Shown piece after piece: positions 22,871-34,190 of a stretch of 64,000 nucleotides of DNA. The stretch is from the NCBI RefSeq assembly GCF_000283155.1, contig NW_004454197.1, positions 13,899,814 through 13,963,813 of the forward strand, in the 5' to 3' direction. Position numbers and translations under genes: made by a program. Position 1 is the stretch's first letter; each line of letters opens with the position of its first letter. This DNA comes from Ceratotherium simum simum. Taxonomy: Eukaryota; Chordata; Mammalia; Perissodactyla; Rhinocerotidae. Under the pieces are notes generated by a model. That model did not search any database and was not told the origin of the DNA. It saw only the letters and a program-made list of their open reading frames with translations.

Positions 22871-23439
22871 TGGGGGAACTCACTTGTGCACATGAGGTAG
22901 AGCTATCAGTGGTGGTCTGTCACCATCCTCACCTCTGTGGACAAAGAGGAGGTGAATTTGGATAAGCCAAGGCGCAGTGTTCTGAGTCATCTCCTTCTCT
23001 CCTCTGTCAGTGCAGGCAGATCCACGCCTGGCCCAGGGAGAACACGGAGGGCTGGGGTAGGATAGAAGGGCCATCGAAGATCTGGAGGAAGGAAGCAGCT
23101 GAGGGTCTGAGGGGTCCAGCAGTATTACATTGTCTGTAGGAAGCCCACGCCCCCGTCCCGGGGCAGCTGGGCGGGCTCCATGCTGGCCCCCGGATCCCTC
23201 ACCGGGAAAAGCAGCACAGCTGGTCCAGCTGTGGCCCAAGCAGACAACTGGCGTTGCCAGCTCTCATGGTCAGGATGCGGGGCACACACAGTAGTTACTA
23301 GGTTTGTAACTTAGCTTCAGCAGTTTATAAACAAATATCCCTTACAAAATGATATTCACTTCATTGATGATTCCCTGGCAATGTCGGGAAGCTGCATTGC
23401 TCCTAAGAACTTTACAGAGGCTCTTTCTTATATGAGAGA
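22871..23439. other. Unassigned sequence
   Basis: No repeat or gene recognised. A minus-strand frame of 119 codons (23239-22880) has no domain I know. Confidence 0.5.
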
Positions 23440-23610
23440 AAAAGGTGCTGAGACCAATGGACTTTGGAATCAACAGCCATGGTTCCAGTTGTATCTTCTT
23501 GGCTGACTCGGTCTCCAGTTGTCAGTCTTCTTATCTGTGAAATGGGGACAAGGACACTTACCTTATGGATTTGGTGTGAGGGTTATTTTAGTTATTCATG
23601 TATCCCTTTT
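23440..23610 (+). mobile_element. MIR SINE
   Basis: 'tggactttggaatcaacagc', 'gtcttcttatctgtgaaatg', 'gggacaaggacacttacctt' and 'gtgtgagggttattttagtt' give head, core and 3' part of MIR. Confidence 0.8.
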
Positions 23611-24627
23611 CATTATAAAAAGATTAGGGTGACTTTAAAGGAAACATAAGATAGACTAAACGGTACAAAAATAAAAGAAAGAAGAGAAGCAAAAGAGAAG
23701 ACAGAAAATGAATTCAGGAATAAGGCTAAAAACCACATACCATAATGATATTTTAATTTCTAAGGGTGAAGAACAGTTCTATCTCTAACAAGCTTGCCAC
23801 CCATGTGAGAATGGGACCCAGTGTATTCCACAGCTCACATGATGAAGCAGAACAAGTCTGCGCAAGAATCTCAACAGTTTTTGGAACGAAGATGAGGCAG
23901 GAATTAAGCCTGGAAGTATTTTTAAGGAGAATGTAGTGTGGGATAATGAATGATGTCCTAGGGAAATCTTATCAGTCTCTTACATGGAGCAACCTCTCAG
24001 GCTGGATAAACAGCGTTATGCAACAAGGGGATTCAGGAAAAGTGACTCTCTGTGCAGTCCAGGTGCCCGACCCACTGGCTAAGCTGACTTGATAGAGGCG
24101 TAGATTTCGCAATACTGAGAAGAATGAAATAGCTAATGATCTTTCAAGAAATCATCCCTATCACGTGTCAACAAATTGAAGACTGTCCTCTCCAACAGCT
24201 AGAGGGTGGGCAGCTGGTCTCTGTTGCTGATTAAATGCAGCCCCCATAAGCTTTGGCAAGAAGTTCAGTGGAGGAAGTGTTGACCTCCTCCTGGGAAAAC
24301 TGAGATGCCCAAGAATGATTCAGGCCTGAGTCTTTCCTGAGGGCTGTGCGTATGTGTCTGTCTGTGTGTTCCAGAATCCTCCATAGAAAATTATTTTGAA
24401 TCCACTAGAAAATACAGACGATAATGGAGGATGGAGGCCCTAACATGCGCACACCTTATTGGATGGACACGATAGTTTTAATCTTGAAAATGTTCAGAGC
24501 CAGTGAAATCAGTTAACCATCCCAATCAAATAATCTCCATAAAAGACTCCAAAGTTGGGTTTGAACAATGCTGCTTTCCAGGGATGGTAAGCAAATTTTT
24601 AGCGAAATAAATGCTTTATTTAAAGAG
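23611..24627. other. Repeat-poor unassigned DNA
   Basis: About 1 kb with no recognised transposon or gene. Composition is balanced; no long open frame. Confidence 0.5.
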
Positions 24628-24636
24628 ATATTTGTT

Positions 24637-24898
24637 GGGGCCAGCCCTGTGGCATAGTGGTTAAGTGCGCATGCTCCGCTGCTCACGGCCCGGGCCCCGA
24701 TCCCTGGCGTGCACTGAGGCACCGCTTGTCAGGCCATGCTGTGGCTGCGTCCCATATAAAGTGGAGGAAAATAGGCACAGATGTTAGCCCAATCTTCCTT
24801 AGCAAAAAGAGGAGGATTGGCATGGATGTTAGCTCAGGGCTGATCTTCCTCACAAAAAATAAATAAATAAATAAATAAATAAATAAGTAAATAAATAA
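24637..24898 (+). mobile_element. ERE SINE (equine repetitive element), full-length type
   Basis: Begins GGGGCCAGCCC, carries an exact Pol III box A TGGCATAGTGG at 24650-24660, then the body with 'gtcccatataaagtggagga', 'ttagcaaaaagaggaggatt' and 'tgttagctcagggctgatct', and an (AAAT)n tail at about 24855-24898. The nine bases ATATTTGTT at 24628-24636 recur at 24899-24907, a target-site duplication. Box B is eroded. ERE is tRNA-derived, L1-mobilised and perissodactyl-specific. Confidence 0.95.
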
Positions 24899-24907
24899 AT
24901 ATTTGTT

Positions 24908-26640
24908 TATAGTCCCTTAGGTTGAGAATTGTCTATAAAAACTATAACTTGAATTTTTGAGTAGTTGGTCCTACTTTCAAACAATGCATAGCTATTTGGG
25001 CCACAGGTAGACTGAGACACCGTGTCTCACTATCTGCATAGAAGAGGATACATGTGTTATGACTTACATTCTCTATACCAGGCAATGACATACTCACCTT
25101 ACCTGGAAATAGTATAAAATAATTAAAAAATAAGTTTTGAGGTGTATTTTTCAATATTAGAATATATTCTTCTAATTCTTTAACTTTATAACAGTGATAC
25201 ACTTAGTAGTAGAAATCCAAACGTTGCTGAAAGTATAGAACGAAAGAAACTCCCTCTCCCCACCCCCGACTCTCCAAAGGTGATCACTTTTCAAAGTTTC
25301 TGATTTTTCTTTTCCTGGTGTGACCTCCACGCTCTAAATAATATGTTCAGAGTTCTATTTTTTGACTTGCCAACTCTCAACAATGCCTTTTCCCTCCCCA
25401 TTTTTTTAAAAAAATAGAAAATTTATATTACTTACATCAGATTTTACTCCACCCAAACTTTATATATAATTATATTAGTTCTCCTTTAGCTCTTTTAGCT
25501 TACCTTTATGATTTTAAAATCTGCTTGAAGCTATTTCTTGATCTCCATTTACAGAGCACCTTTTGAGTCTCCAGCATGTACGTTGAAAACCTCTGCTTTC
25601 TCTGCTTTTCCTCTCCCTTCTCCATCTCATTTTCTGTCATTTTTATTCTTCCTTCAAAGTGTTAATGTTTATAATATTTTCTTTCTCCTCTGGCTATATA
25701 TCACATTTGATCAAATCTAGTATGTCATCAATTCTACGACACACCATTGTTTTACACTCCATCAAGTAAAAAAAAAATACTGCCAATGATACTCCATCAA
25801 TTACTAAGTACATTCCAATTTCAGGGAGGCTAAAATCTGAAAAAAAACGTGTATGTTAGAATTTACATGGTAATTAGTCTCCTGTGCTTTGCCTATAGGT
25901 TAATTTTAAAAATAAACATAAACATAAACCACTTTCATAATATTATCGTGGCATAATATTCCAGTAGGGTGATTAAGATCGTGAAGAAGGAATACAAGCT
26001 TTTGTCACTAAACCATTGCTACTCAAATGGAATTGTTCCATCTCAAAGAGATTCTCCTTTCTTATAGTCTATAATTTGTCCCAAATTGTGCAACATTTTA
26101 GTTTCCTTCATATGGTTTTCTTATACACCTTTCCTGGAATGTCTATTGCATATATTTTTCTTATCCTAAAAAAAGAATAGGTTGCCTTCACCTTATCACC
26201 AAGGTTGTCTGGCCCCAAAATCATATTATATGTTGTAAAATCCACTTTTTTCTTGAAAATATTCTTCTCGGGACTGTCTGCTTGGACCAATTAGTTTCTA
26301 GACCTCCCACATAGCTGCCATCCTTAGATTTTCCCAGCTCTGGGTACTGGTTTATATCTTCAATTTCTTGAAAGCATGTTTTCTCCTCTTCATTAGATCA
26401 CTTTTTCATTATTTTGTAGCATATCCTCAAGTAATTTTTTTCAGAAAAATGAGAAGAAAGTGCATATTTCCAGATCTGGAAATACTCTGAGGGAGTTTCT
26501 GATTAAACATCTTCATTTACCTCTGCTCCCTCACCAAACTCACTAACATGACAGTAAAGCAATTTTTTAAAGCACAAACAATGTTTTTAAAGAGAGACAG
26601 GAGAGTAGTTAACATCAACAAAATGTTGTAAGCTAAAAAG
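24908..26640. other. Unassigned AT-rich DNA
   Basis: About 1.7 kb, AT-rich, with T/C-rich text on the + strand. It may be an old antisense retroelement or ancient UTR-like remnant, but I could not match it. On the minus strand 26420-26108 there are two neighbouring open frames offset by a frame; no family recognised. Confidence 0.4.
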
Positions 26641-26651
26641 TAGAACGATAA

Positions 26652-26702
26652 ATGGTAAACGGCTGAGCAGAATCCCAAACCTCACATGGTAAACGGTTGA
26701 GC
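26652..26702 (+). repeat. Short direct repeat, 34-base period
   Basis: 'atggtaaacggctgagc' at 26652-26668 recurs with one substitution at 26686-26702. Confidence 0.85.
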
Positions 26703-27010
26703 GTTGCAGTCTGCCGTTGACCCTCCACAGGCTCAGGAACTCGCTGCCCCAGCTGCCTCTGGGAGGGAGAGGAAGGGGGCTGGACACAGACAGCTTGCTG
26801 GCAGTGTACTTAAGTCTGTTAATGGCCCCCTCAAGAATCTAATGATCTTTGGTTGTCTGTTATTATTTATGATTAAATTATGCTTTTGATTAAAGAGCCA
26901 GACACAGCACTTTTTAGTCTGCTGATACATACTCTTCCTATCTCACTGCTGTTATGAAATTTCTTCCTTCTATGTTCCTTTATTGTCATTTCTCCAGAAA
27001 TTCAAGGAAT

Positions 27011-27110
27011 ATCATAGATAGAGAGAGAGATGACGGATAGATGATATGTAGATAGATGATATGTAGATGATAGAGGGAGAGAGAGAAAGAGATGGACGGA
27101 TGATAGTCAA
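27011..27110. repeat. GATA/GA-rich simple repeat
   Basis: Imperfect ATAGATGATATG and GAGA units over about 100 bases. Internally there is a short duplicated 'agatgatatgtag' unit. Confidence 0.9.
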
Positions 27111-27112
27111 CC

Positions 27113-27661
27113 ATTTTGAATTAGTATCACTGCTGGAAAAATGTAAGGTTCTGCAAAGAGATGATTCCTCCTGACTCATGGTTCAGGTCCTGTGAGCTTG
27201 GCCCATGATCCAAAAGCAAAACTCTTTGTTGACCTCATGTAGCTTTGTCTATAACCAAGTTACATCAGTAAAGGTCACTGAAGGTTAATGAAATCCACCA
27301 ATAAGGCAACATAATTATGATGTTCCCCAAGTGGCAGACAGCTGAACATTAGGCTGTGTGTAAAGTCCTCTGGCAACAGCTGGAAAACATTGGCTTGAAA
27401 AACCCTGACCTACAGTGTGTCAACCAAGAAGCGGAACAACATTTGGATAAAGTGTTTGTTAATTAAATTTGCAGAGAGAAGAGAGAACTTTTTAAAGACA
27501 CAATTCCCTTTCTCAGACCTCATGGGACCATGTCTCTAGAGATGACAAAGGTGAGTGAGGGTTTCAGAAGCAAAGCCCATCTCACTATTCTGAAGCTCTT
27601 TATGGCCTGGATTTTTAATCAGCCCCTCAAACTGAGGGCCTATTGCCCGGTTGAACGTTCC
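27113..27661. other. Repeat-poor DNA, candidate conserved non-coding
   Basis: No transposon recognised. The part 27200-27480 is balanced in composition, lacks repeats, and contains a nuclear-receptor half-site-like TAAAGGTCA at about 27269-27277 and AT-rich TTAATTAAAT near 27460. Conservation is a guess from appearance. Confidence 0.35.
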
Positions 27662-28058
27662 TGTGCTAGTCTGCTTAGGATGCCATAACAAATACCATAG
27701 CTGAGAGGCTTAAGCAATAGAAATATATTTTCTCACAGTTCTAGAGGCTGGAAAGTCTGAGATGAAGGTTCCAGCAGGGTTTGGTTTCTGGTGAGAGCTC
27801 TCTGCTCTCTTCCTGGCTTACGGACAGCTGCCTTATCTCTGTGTCCTCACATGGCAGAGAGAGAGGGAGAGAGAGCGATCTCCATCTGGTATCTCTTCCT
27901 CTTTTATAAAGACACCAATTCTGTTGGATCAGGGCTCCACCCTTGTGACCTCATTTAACCTCAATCACCTCCTTAAAGGCCCTGTCTCCAAATACAGTGA
28001 CGTTGGGAGATAGGGCTTCAACATATGAATTTGGGGGGTAACAGTTCAGTCCATAGCA
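27662..28058 (-). mobile_element. ERVL-MaLR solo LTR (MST/MLT1-like)
   Basis: Same family and orientation as the LTR at 13627-14019, about 80% alike by eye: 'gtgctagtctgcttaggatg', 'ggtttctggtgagagctctc', 'tgtgtcctcacatggcagag', 'cacctccttaaaggccctgt', ending 'acagttcagtccatagca'. Contains a GAGAGA-rich patch near 27855. No internal sequence attached. Confidence 0.85.
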
Positions 28059-28325
28059 GTAACTTAGGAACCACACACACTGGGACCAGTGGCCGTTATT
28101 CACAGAAGAGAGCAGAATAAATCTCATAGGTGCCCATATTGATCTGGGACTCCCTCACCTCACTGGGGGCACTACCAGCCTATTTCAGACCATAACAGCT
28201 TATTTCAGCTCCTCCCCCAGAAAAAGACTCCTGGGACCCAAGTTCTGTCCAGTCTTAAAGGGAACAGTGACTGCTCCCATTTCTATCTCATTCTTTCATG
28301 TTGGAGCAACATTGTGTGATCATAA

Positions 28326-28500
28326 GGCCACAAGTGTTGGTTCTGACCCAGGCTCTCCCACTCACTTTGTGAGCCTGGGCGAGTTACTCAACTTCGCTGA
28401 GCCTTACTTTGCTCATCCGTAAAATGGGAATCATAGCACCAATCTCAAGGCCGTTGGGAGGATTAAGTAGACATTGAGTGTCAGGCATGCAATGCTGTAC
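28326..28500 (+). mobile_element. MIR SINE
   Basis: 'gttggttctgacccaggctc', 'gcgagttactcaacttcgct', 'catccgtaaaatgggaatca' and 'gttgggaggattaagtagac' follow MIR from head to 3' part. Confidence 0.85.
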
Positions 28501-28844
28501 ATGGTGGAGGGGGCAGCCCACAAATATTGACTCCCTGCTCCTTCCCTGCCCTTCACACCACCAAGGACACCCTGTGGGTCTCTTCTCATTTGGGATCCCG
28601 CAAAACATAAATTCCAGTCAATATTGTTTGGTGACCCTTTTCCTGGGAATGCTCAGATATGAATTGCACGGAGGCTGCATTTCTGAGGATGAAACCACGC
28701 CTGACTCGGCTCTCCCTGCGTGGCAGCAGCTTCTGAGTTTCATTTGGTTTCCTCTCTCACTCTCTTCCAAGATACCTCTGCTCAGCAGCCTGCCTGATGT
28801 TCCTCTCATGAGAGCGGGGCTTCTCTCAGTGCACCCCTGACCAG
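28501..28844. other. Unassigned sequence
   Basis: Nothing recognised. A 120-codon + strand frame (28478-28840) starts inside the MIR and is not called. Confidence 0.5.
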
Positions 28845-28995
28845 CATCAGCAGCCCTGGGAACCTGCTAACGGGACATATTCTTGGGCCCCACCCCACAC
28901 ACACTGAATCAGAAACTCTGGCCGGGGCCAGCAATCAGTGTTGTCTCAAGCCCCTCAGAAGATGCTGATGCACGCTTGAGAACTGCTGCTTCAGT
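28845..28995 (-). mobile_element. MER20 DNA transposon (hAT-Charlie, non-autonomous)
   Basis: Reverse MER20: 'ccagcatcagcagccctggg', 'tgggccccaccccacacaca', 'ctgaatcagaaactctggcc' and 'gatgctgatgcacgcttgag' then 'aactgct'. Near-complete but with terminal inverted repeats eroded. Confidence 0.85.
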
Positions 28996-29679
28996 GATGA
29001 TAGTCGACAGGGAGGGGCCCTGGGCCCCTGGAGAGCACAAGAAGTTCTCAATACGGCACCTGGCAAGTCAATGCCGCACCACACGTTACAGCAGTGTCTC
29101 TTCCATCACTTTCTCAGAGTCAGCTCTGACCCCAACACTCCAAGCAGCACTTCCCCCACTTGGTTTTGTTTGGATCACTGCTCCATCCCTGGTGCTGAGA
29201 GTGGTGACCCACACAAAGCAAGTGCCCGGTAGATATTGGGGGAACGAAGGAGGCGAGCAAGATCCTGAAAAGTGACTCAGCATCATCAGACACCAAGGTA
29301 CCCGTGAGACTCAGATGGGCAGAGGGGGAAGTGATCCTGTCAGGGAGGCACACACTTTGAACAGCATTCTGTGCAACCCACATCAGTAAGGAAAGCAGAC
29401 TGAGAAGTTAGAGCCCCACTGGGGATTGCGAGATGGGGCTGAGCACGTGAAATCTGGGGTTCACAGGAAGTTACATGTACCCCTTTCCCAAAACACACTC
29501 ATGCTTGCAGGAGCAGCCTTGGAAGTCAGAAACAGTCTCCTTGTTGCCCCAGTGGTTAGAGCGGAACCGTAGCTACGCCTGACCATGGACTCACCCTGTA
29601 TTCTGCACTGGCCACTCTCCAGGCAACGGCTGCTGACAACTCTGCGAGGCAGGGGTGCTGGTGTCCTTCAAGATGTCGC
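28996..29679. other. Unassigned sequence
   Basis: No repeat assigned with confidence; 29195-29250 ('agtgcccggtagatattggg') may be a decayed L2 tail. Confidence 0.4.
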
Positions 29680-29830
29680 ACACCCTGGTGATGGAGTTCA
29701 CAGGGGCCTAAGTCAATCTCCTGAATTTGAATCTCTCTTTTAACTAGTATGTGGCTTTGGGCAGCCTGTGCCTCAGTGTCCCTCAGTGTAAAATGGGGTC
29801 CCGGTCTAGTACAGCTGACCCCATCTGTGC
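29680..29830 (+). mobile_element. MIR SINE
   Basis: 'ctaagtcaatctcctgaatt', 'agtatgtggctttgggcagc', 'ctgtgcctcagtgtccctca' and 'gtgtaaaatggggtcccggt' match MIR head and core. Confidence 0.7.
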
Positions 29831-29920
29831 TCTCAATCTCTCCCTGAGCTTCCTTTAGAAACCCTGGGTTTCCCTGGTGACTTTTGCTCTCTAATGCCCC
29901 CTACATGTGCATACATACAT

Positions 29921-29959
29921 TCACACACTCACACACACACGCGTGCACACACACACACA
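29921..29959. repeat. CA microsatellite, interrupted
   Basis: (CA)n with an internal GCGTG interruption, flanked by CATACATACATTCACA-like text. Confidence 0.9.
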
Positions 29960-29962
29960 TTG

Positions 29963-30859
29963 ACTGTGACCATGAGCCGCTTGGGAGCAGAGTCTTCACC
30001 TCTGACTCACCAGTCGCAGCCTGTGAAAATTTACTCAATGATGTAAGAGACAGCCCTGTGCCAAAGGTCAATTTCTGTACAAAACGAATGCTATCAAATG
30101 TCTAGCCGCAAACAACACAACACCTGGCGTGGCCCTTCCTTTGAAGTCCTTCTAGCAGTGGATTTTTACTTGGATGAAAACATCTCCAAAATGATGGGAC
30201 AGAGTGTCCCACTGGGCTGGGCTGGCTGCGGAGGGCCTCACGCCCCTCATCAGCCGTGCCCTCCGTCTCATTCCTTGTCATTGGAGAGCGCCAAGTGAAG
30301 CAGCATCCGTCAGGTCTTCGGGTCGTTCCGCTGGCTGGGGGTCTGCGAGCCCCAGCAGGCATCTCCATCGTGGAGGCTGAGGGAGAAGCGTGACTGGGAG
30401 ACAGCTCAACACCAGTGATGGTATCTGTTTGATTTTTCTGTGGTCAATTAGGCTTTCTTTCTAAACACCCCAGGGTCACAGTGCTGCCATCAAGCAGCCT
30501 TTCTAAGCCCTGCCGCCCTGTTGAAGACAATGGCCAACTTAATGAAGATTGATGGCCCGTTGAAGCCTCTGGGCCCCTGCCCCACAGTGGGAAGAGAGAC
30601 TGTGAGGAGCCTGGGGGGGCAGGTGCCCTCTGGGCCACCGCACCAACAACTACTCCTCACACGGACACGGACTGCTAGCAAAACTGGCCATCTTACTGTT
30701 GGCCTCTGTGAGCAGGTTAAAAATAAACCCTGATGAGGTTGTCTCCTGGTCCCAGCTCTGTTTTCACACACCCCAAAGAGACTCTAAAATGCAGGCATGG
30801 CCCCTGGGTCAGGTCCTTGATGATTACGTTTTATTACTCCTTTTGGGATAAAAACTGCA
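29963..30859. other. Repeat-poor unassigned DNA
   Basis: No transposon recognised. The tract 30120-30560 looks unique and moderately GC-rich. Open frames are under 95 codons without domains. Confidence 0.45.
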
Positions 30860-31190
30860 GCTGGCACACAGGGCTTCCCCGATCAGGCCCTGATCCCTTC
30901 TTCCTCGTTTCCTGCCCCTCCTCCCTGGGCATTTCAGCAACACTGAGCTGATCCTAATTCCCTCCCAGCCCTGCCGTCCTGTCTCCTGGGTGGGGACCTG
31001 CGCTTGGGGCGTCCACGTGTCTGCAGATGGCCTGACAAGCCCCCACTCATCCTCTTTTCCTAAGCCTCTCCTGACCCCAACAGTTAAACCCCTCTCTCCA
31101 CTGTAATGCTGTACATCTGTTCCCTCCTCTGTCTCACCATTTTGTGTATTCCACTGTCCCTATTTAAAACCTTTAATTCTTTTTTTCTAA
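30860..31190 (+). mobile_element. Probable L2 LINE fragment
   Basis: 'cttccccgatcaggccctga', 'cactcatcctcttttcctaa', 'gcctctcctgaccccaacag' and 'tgttccctcctctgtctcac' fall in the L2 order. Divergent. Confidence 0.5.
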
Positions 31191-31367
31191 TTACCAAAAG
31201 GCTACACGTTTCCTATCACAAACCCAGAGACTTGCATGTCCTTTTCCTGCAGTCCCACTCTCCTGGTGTAAGCCCCTGGAAGAGGACAACATGAGGTCGA
31301 TTTCACGACACATTTAGAGCCCGAGCAGCCTTCTTGCTGCAAACGTTTAGCTAAAAAGAGAGAGTGA

Positions 31368-31530
31368 GGGGCCCAGCCCAGTGGCGTAGCAGTTAAGTTC
31401 GCACATTCTGCTTTCGACGGCCTGGGGTCACGGGTTCGGATCCGGGGCGCAGACCTTCATATCACTCATCAAGCAACGCTGTGGCAGCATCTCACATATG
31501 AAATAGAAAAATAAATAAAATAAAAATAAG
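31368..31530 (+). mobile_element. ERE SINE, short form
   Basis: Begins GGGGCCCAGCCC and shows tRNA-derived Pol III boxes: A-like TGGCGTAGCAG (31382-31392, two changes from consensus) and B-like GGTTCGGATCC (31433-31443). It ends after 'catctcacatatgaaataga' with an A-rich (AAATA) tail, lacking the downstream half seen in the copy at 24637. AAGAGAGAGTGA at 31356-31367 recurs with one change at 31531-31542, a target-site duplication. Confidence 0.9.
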
Positions 31531-31689
31531 AAGAGAAAGTGAGAACTCTGATTTTAAAGCCCACAGGCTCAGGGAAGACGTGTAAACTCAGACTCCTGAC
31601 TGGGGATCAAGCGCGGCAGAGATGAGCAGCTCTTTTTGAGCCCCGTGTCAAAGAGCAGGGTGGGAACACAGTCAGCCGTGGATTCTCCC

Positions 31690-31775
31690 AAAGCTAGAAG
31701 ACTGACTGAGATTAAATCCCAGGCCAGTCTAGTGCCTAAACTCACGCTCTGCCCACCGCACCACACTGTCCCCCA
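31690..31775 (-). mobile_element. MIR SINE, tRNA-head part
   Basis: 'gattaaatcccaggccagtc', 'tagtgcctaaactcacgctc' then 'accgcaccacactgt' follow the antisense MIR head. Confidence 0.6.
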
Positions 31776-33609
31776 CCCAGCAATAAACAAGAATAGGACT
31801 ATTCTGATGGGACTCAGCACCCAGTGCCAGAGCGTGACATGTAGTCGTACCATTGCAAATCAGGGTGACTCATGCAATGGTGGCCTCGGTGAGGGGGCCG
31901 TCAGCTCTTGGGTGGGTCTGTAAGTGCTTCAGAGCTTGTCTTCAATGTGTTTCCCACACATCTTGTGATCCTTCTGGCCTTTTCTAAACCAGATGGTCGT
32001 TAACCTTGAACACATGGGATCTGGTCTTGGATGGGTGTCAAAAGTTGACTTGATCTCAAAGTCTCATTTGCGGTCTTCAAATTAGAATTCACTTAGTCAA
32101 CAGGGCTTTGTTTTAAAAGTAAACAGGTGGAAAATAACAGATCATGCTTTCAAACGTCAGCCGAGTAATAGCACATGACAGCACGACCTATGTGTTACCA
32201 GGCTTCATGGAAATGGTCCACGTGGTTCCAATCACTCTACGTGCTCTGGCCACTCCAGGATGTGAATAGTTTCTAAATGATGTGCGCACTCATTTGCAAG
32301 ATCCACGGCCAGCTCACAAGGAACATTGCCTGAATCACTGAGGGAGAAGCCAATAGAACCTGTGTGCAGACACAGATTGTAAGACCCGATCTGAGCTTCC
32401 TCCCAAACTGCTCAAGTTGTCCACGTGGCTTCACAATCCCCATGTTCACAGTCCACCTTCCTGAGGAACTTCTCGTTACCTGCTCGTGTCCTCTTCGATT
32501 CCTTATTCCCTCCCCGCATTAACAGCTCCCATTGGGAGGGAAATGAGAGTCAGGGCAAGTCGGCCAAGTATCTTCCGCCTGGGGAACATTCACTGATGCT
32601 TCAAGTGTTCAGAGATCCGGAACACCCAAAGGGACCATGCCAAGCTCTTTTCCCTTAATTTCAGAGGCCCACGGTGCAGTTTAAAGAAAATCTACTCCAT
32701 GTGTTTCTGATCCGTCTCCACACAGCTCATCCAAATGTTGGATTTTAAGAGTTTGTAGATATGCGTGATGCCTTTGGAGTCAACTTTACAAGCCTTCCAC
32801 ACTTTCATTTCTATTGAGAGAGGAAGCTGGGTTTTGCCAAGAGTAAATGAGTTGGCGTCTCAGAAGGTTCACATTAGGTCTGTAACATTGAAGCCATAAG
32901 GCTTAAGTGGAAGCTCAGACTCAGAGAAAGTGCTCTCACCTCTGCCCAGATTCAGAGCTTCAGAGAGGAAGATTTTGTTGGGCTGGTCGAAGCCTTTACA
33001 TCTTCATTCCCTACATGTTTCATGTTCACTCATTGCAGCTCCCCGTGGAGCTTAGCAGAGTTAAGTCAGAATCTAACACTGCCAAAAGGCTATCATCCGT
33101 CATAGATAGTCTTTGGGGGTGGTTGATGTGAAGCTTTGGCAGTGAATTGATGACTTTGCCTTCTTCGTTTGAGGTATTGAGAAGAGAGCTGCAGTGGTCC
33201 CCAAAGCTACCAGGTTGAAGCAGCCCCCAGCCTGTCAACACATAATATCCACAACTGCTGAGGTTCAGGGCAGAGGAACACGACTGGGGATTTGAATTTA
33301 GCTCCTTCCAAATTAGTATTAGTAGCCAGGAAGAAAAATGGAGGGAATATGGCCTTTCTGGAGAGCCATGCACTAGGAAAGGAAAGAGGGAGGGGGCAGT
33401 TAGGCCCCACCAGGGTAAAGCAAGCTGTACATCCCTTCCAGTGGAACATTTCAGGAATGGCATGAAATGTGCTGCTCAGGGTCTGTCCAGATCTTCCACT
33501 TGGCTGTGTAACTGACACATAGGGTTTATATAAAAAAGGAAACACGTGCAACAATAAGCCAAAATGCATGGTGCTAGGAGCTGCTCTCTTTCCACCCAGG
33601 CCATGGGGT
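31776..33609. other. Repeat-poor unassigned DNA
   Basis: About 1.8 kb with no recognised transposon. Minus-strand frames of 145 and 140 codons (33463-33026 and 33629-33207) overlap each other and carry no recognisable domain. Confidence 0.5.
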
Positions 33610-33830
33610 AGCAGCAGGGTACAGTACAAAGCTGGTGATCTTGGAGCCAGACGAATCTGGGTTTATATCCTGAATCTACCACCTAGTAGCCATGTGACCT
33701 TGGGCAAATCTCTTCACTCAGTTTCTTCCTCTGTAAGATGGGTATAACAATATTAACCTCTTGGGATGATTGAGAGAAAACACACAAGAAAATACACAAA
33801 TTGCTTAGTAGATGGTAATACCATGTGAAA
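33610..33830 (+). mobile_element. MIR SINE, nearly complete
   Basis: 'gatcttggagccagacgaat', 'tagtagccatgtgaccttgg', 'gcaaatctcttcactcagtt', 'cctctgtaagatgggtataa' and 'gatgattgagagaaaacaca' then 'ttgcttagtagatggtaata': head, core and tail in order. Confidence 0.9.
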
Positions 33831-34024
33831 ATGCCTGCCGTTGGCAGATGAGTAGGGTTCTGTGAGCTGCTCGGCTGAGGTCCCAAGGGCTCTGTTCTCC
33901 AGCATGGCTTCAACGGCACAGACACAGTGTGAACCTTTTGAGAAGCCACGTCACTTACTCTTGGCACAGCCTTGATGTGAAAAAGTAAAGGCAGGGGACT
34001 TCAGAGCTCACAGTGGGGCCATGC

Positions 34025-34190
34025 AGAGCAGGGAAAGAGCTTGCACACGGAAGTGGAAGGCCTACAGACCTAGGCTTGAGTCTCAGCTCTGTGTCCTGGG
34101 GCCAGGGGCTGAAACTCTCTGTGCCTCAGCTGCTTTATCTAGAGAAAGCGGGCTTATGAGACAGGAGCCCCAGAACTGTCCCAAGGATTA
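34025..34190 (+). mobile_element. MIR SINE
   Basis: 'gaaagagcttgcacacggaa', 'ctaggcttgagtctcagctc', 'gaaactctctgtgcctcagc' and 'tgctttatctagagaaagcg'. Confidence 0.75.

Noticed and set aside
21600..23270. CpG island promoter
   Set aside because: GC-rich, but CpG dinucleotides are sparse and no transcript structure is visible.
27011..27110. CRISPR-like array
   Set aside because: The spaced ATAGATGAT units are an imperfect microsatellite without unique spacers, in a mammalian genome.
24637..31530. tRNA genes at the two Pol III box pairs
   Set aside because: The boxes belong to ERE SINEs; no cloverleaf with acceptor stem is present.
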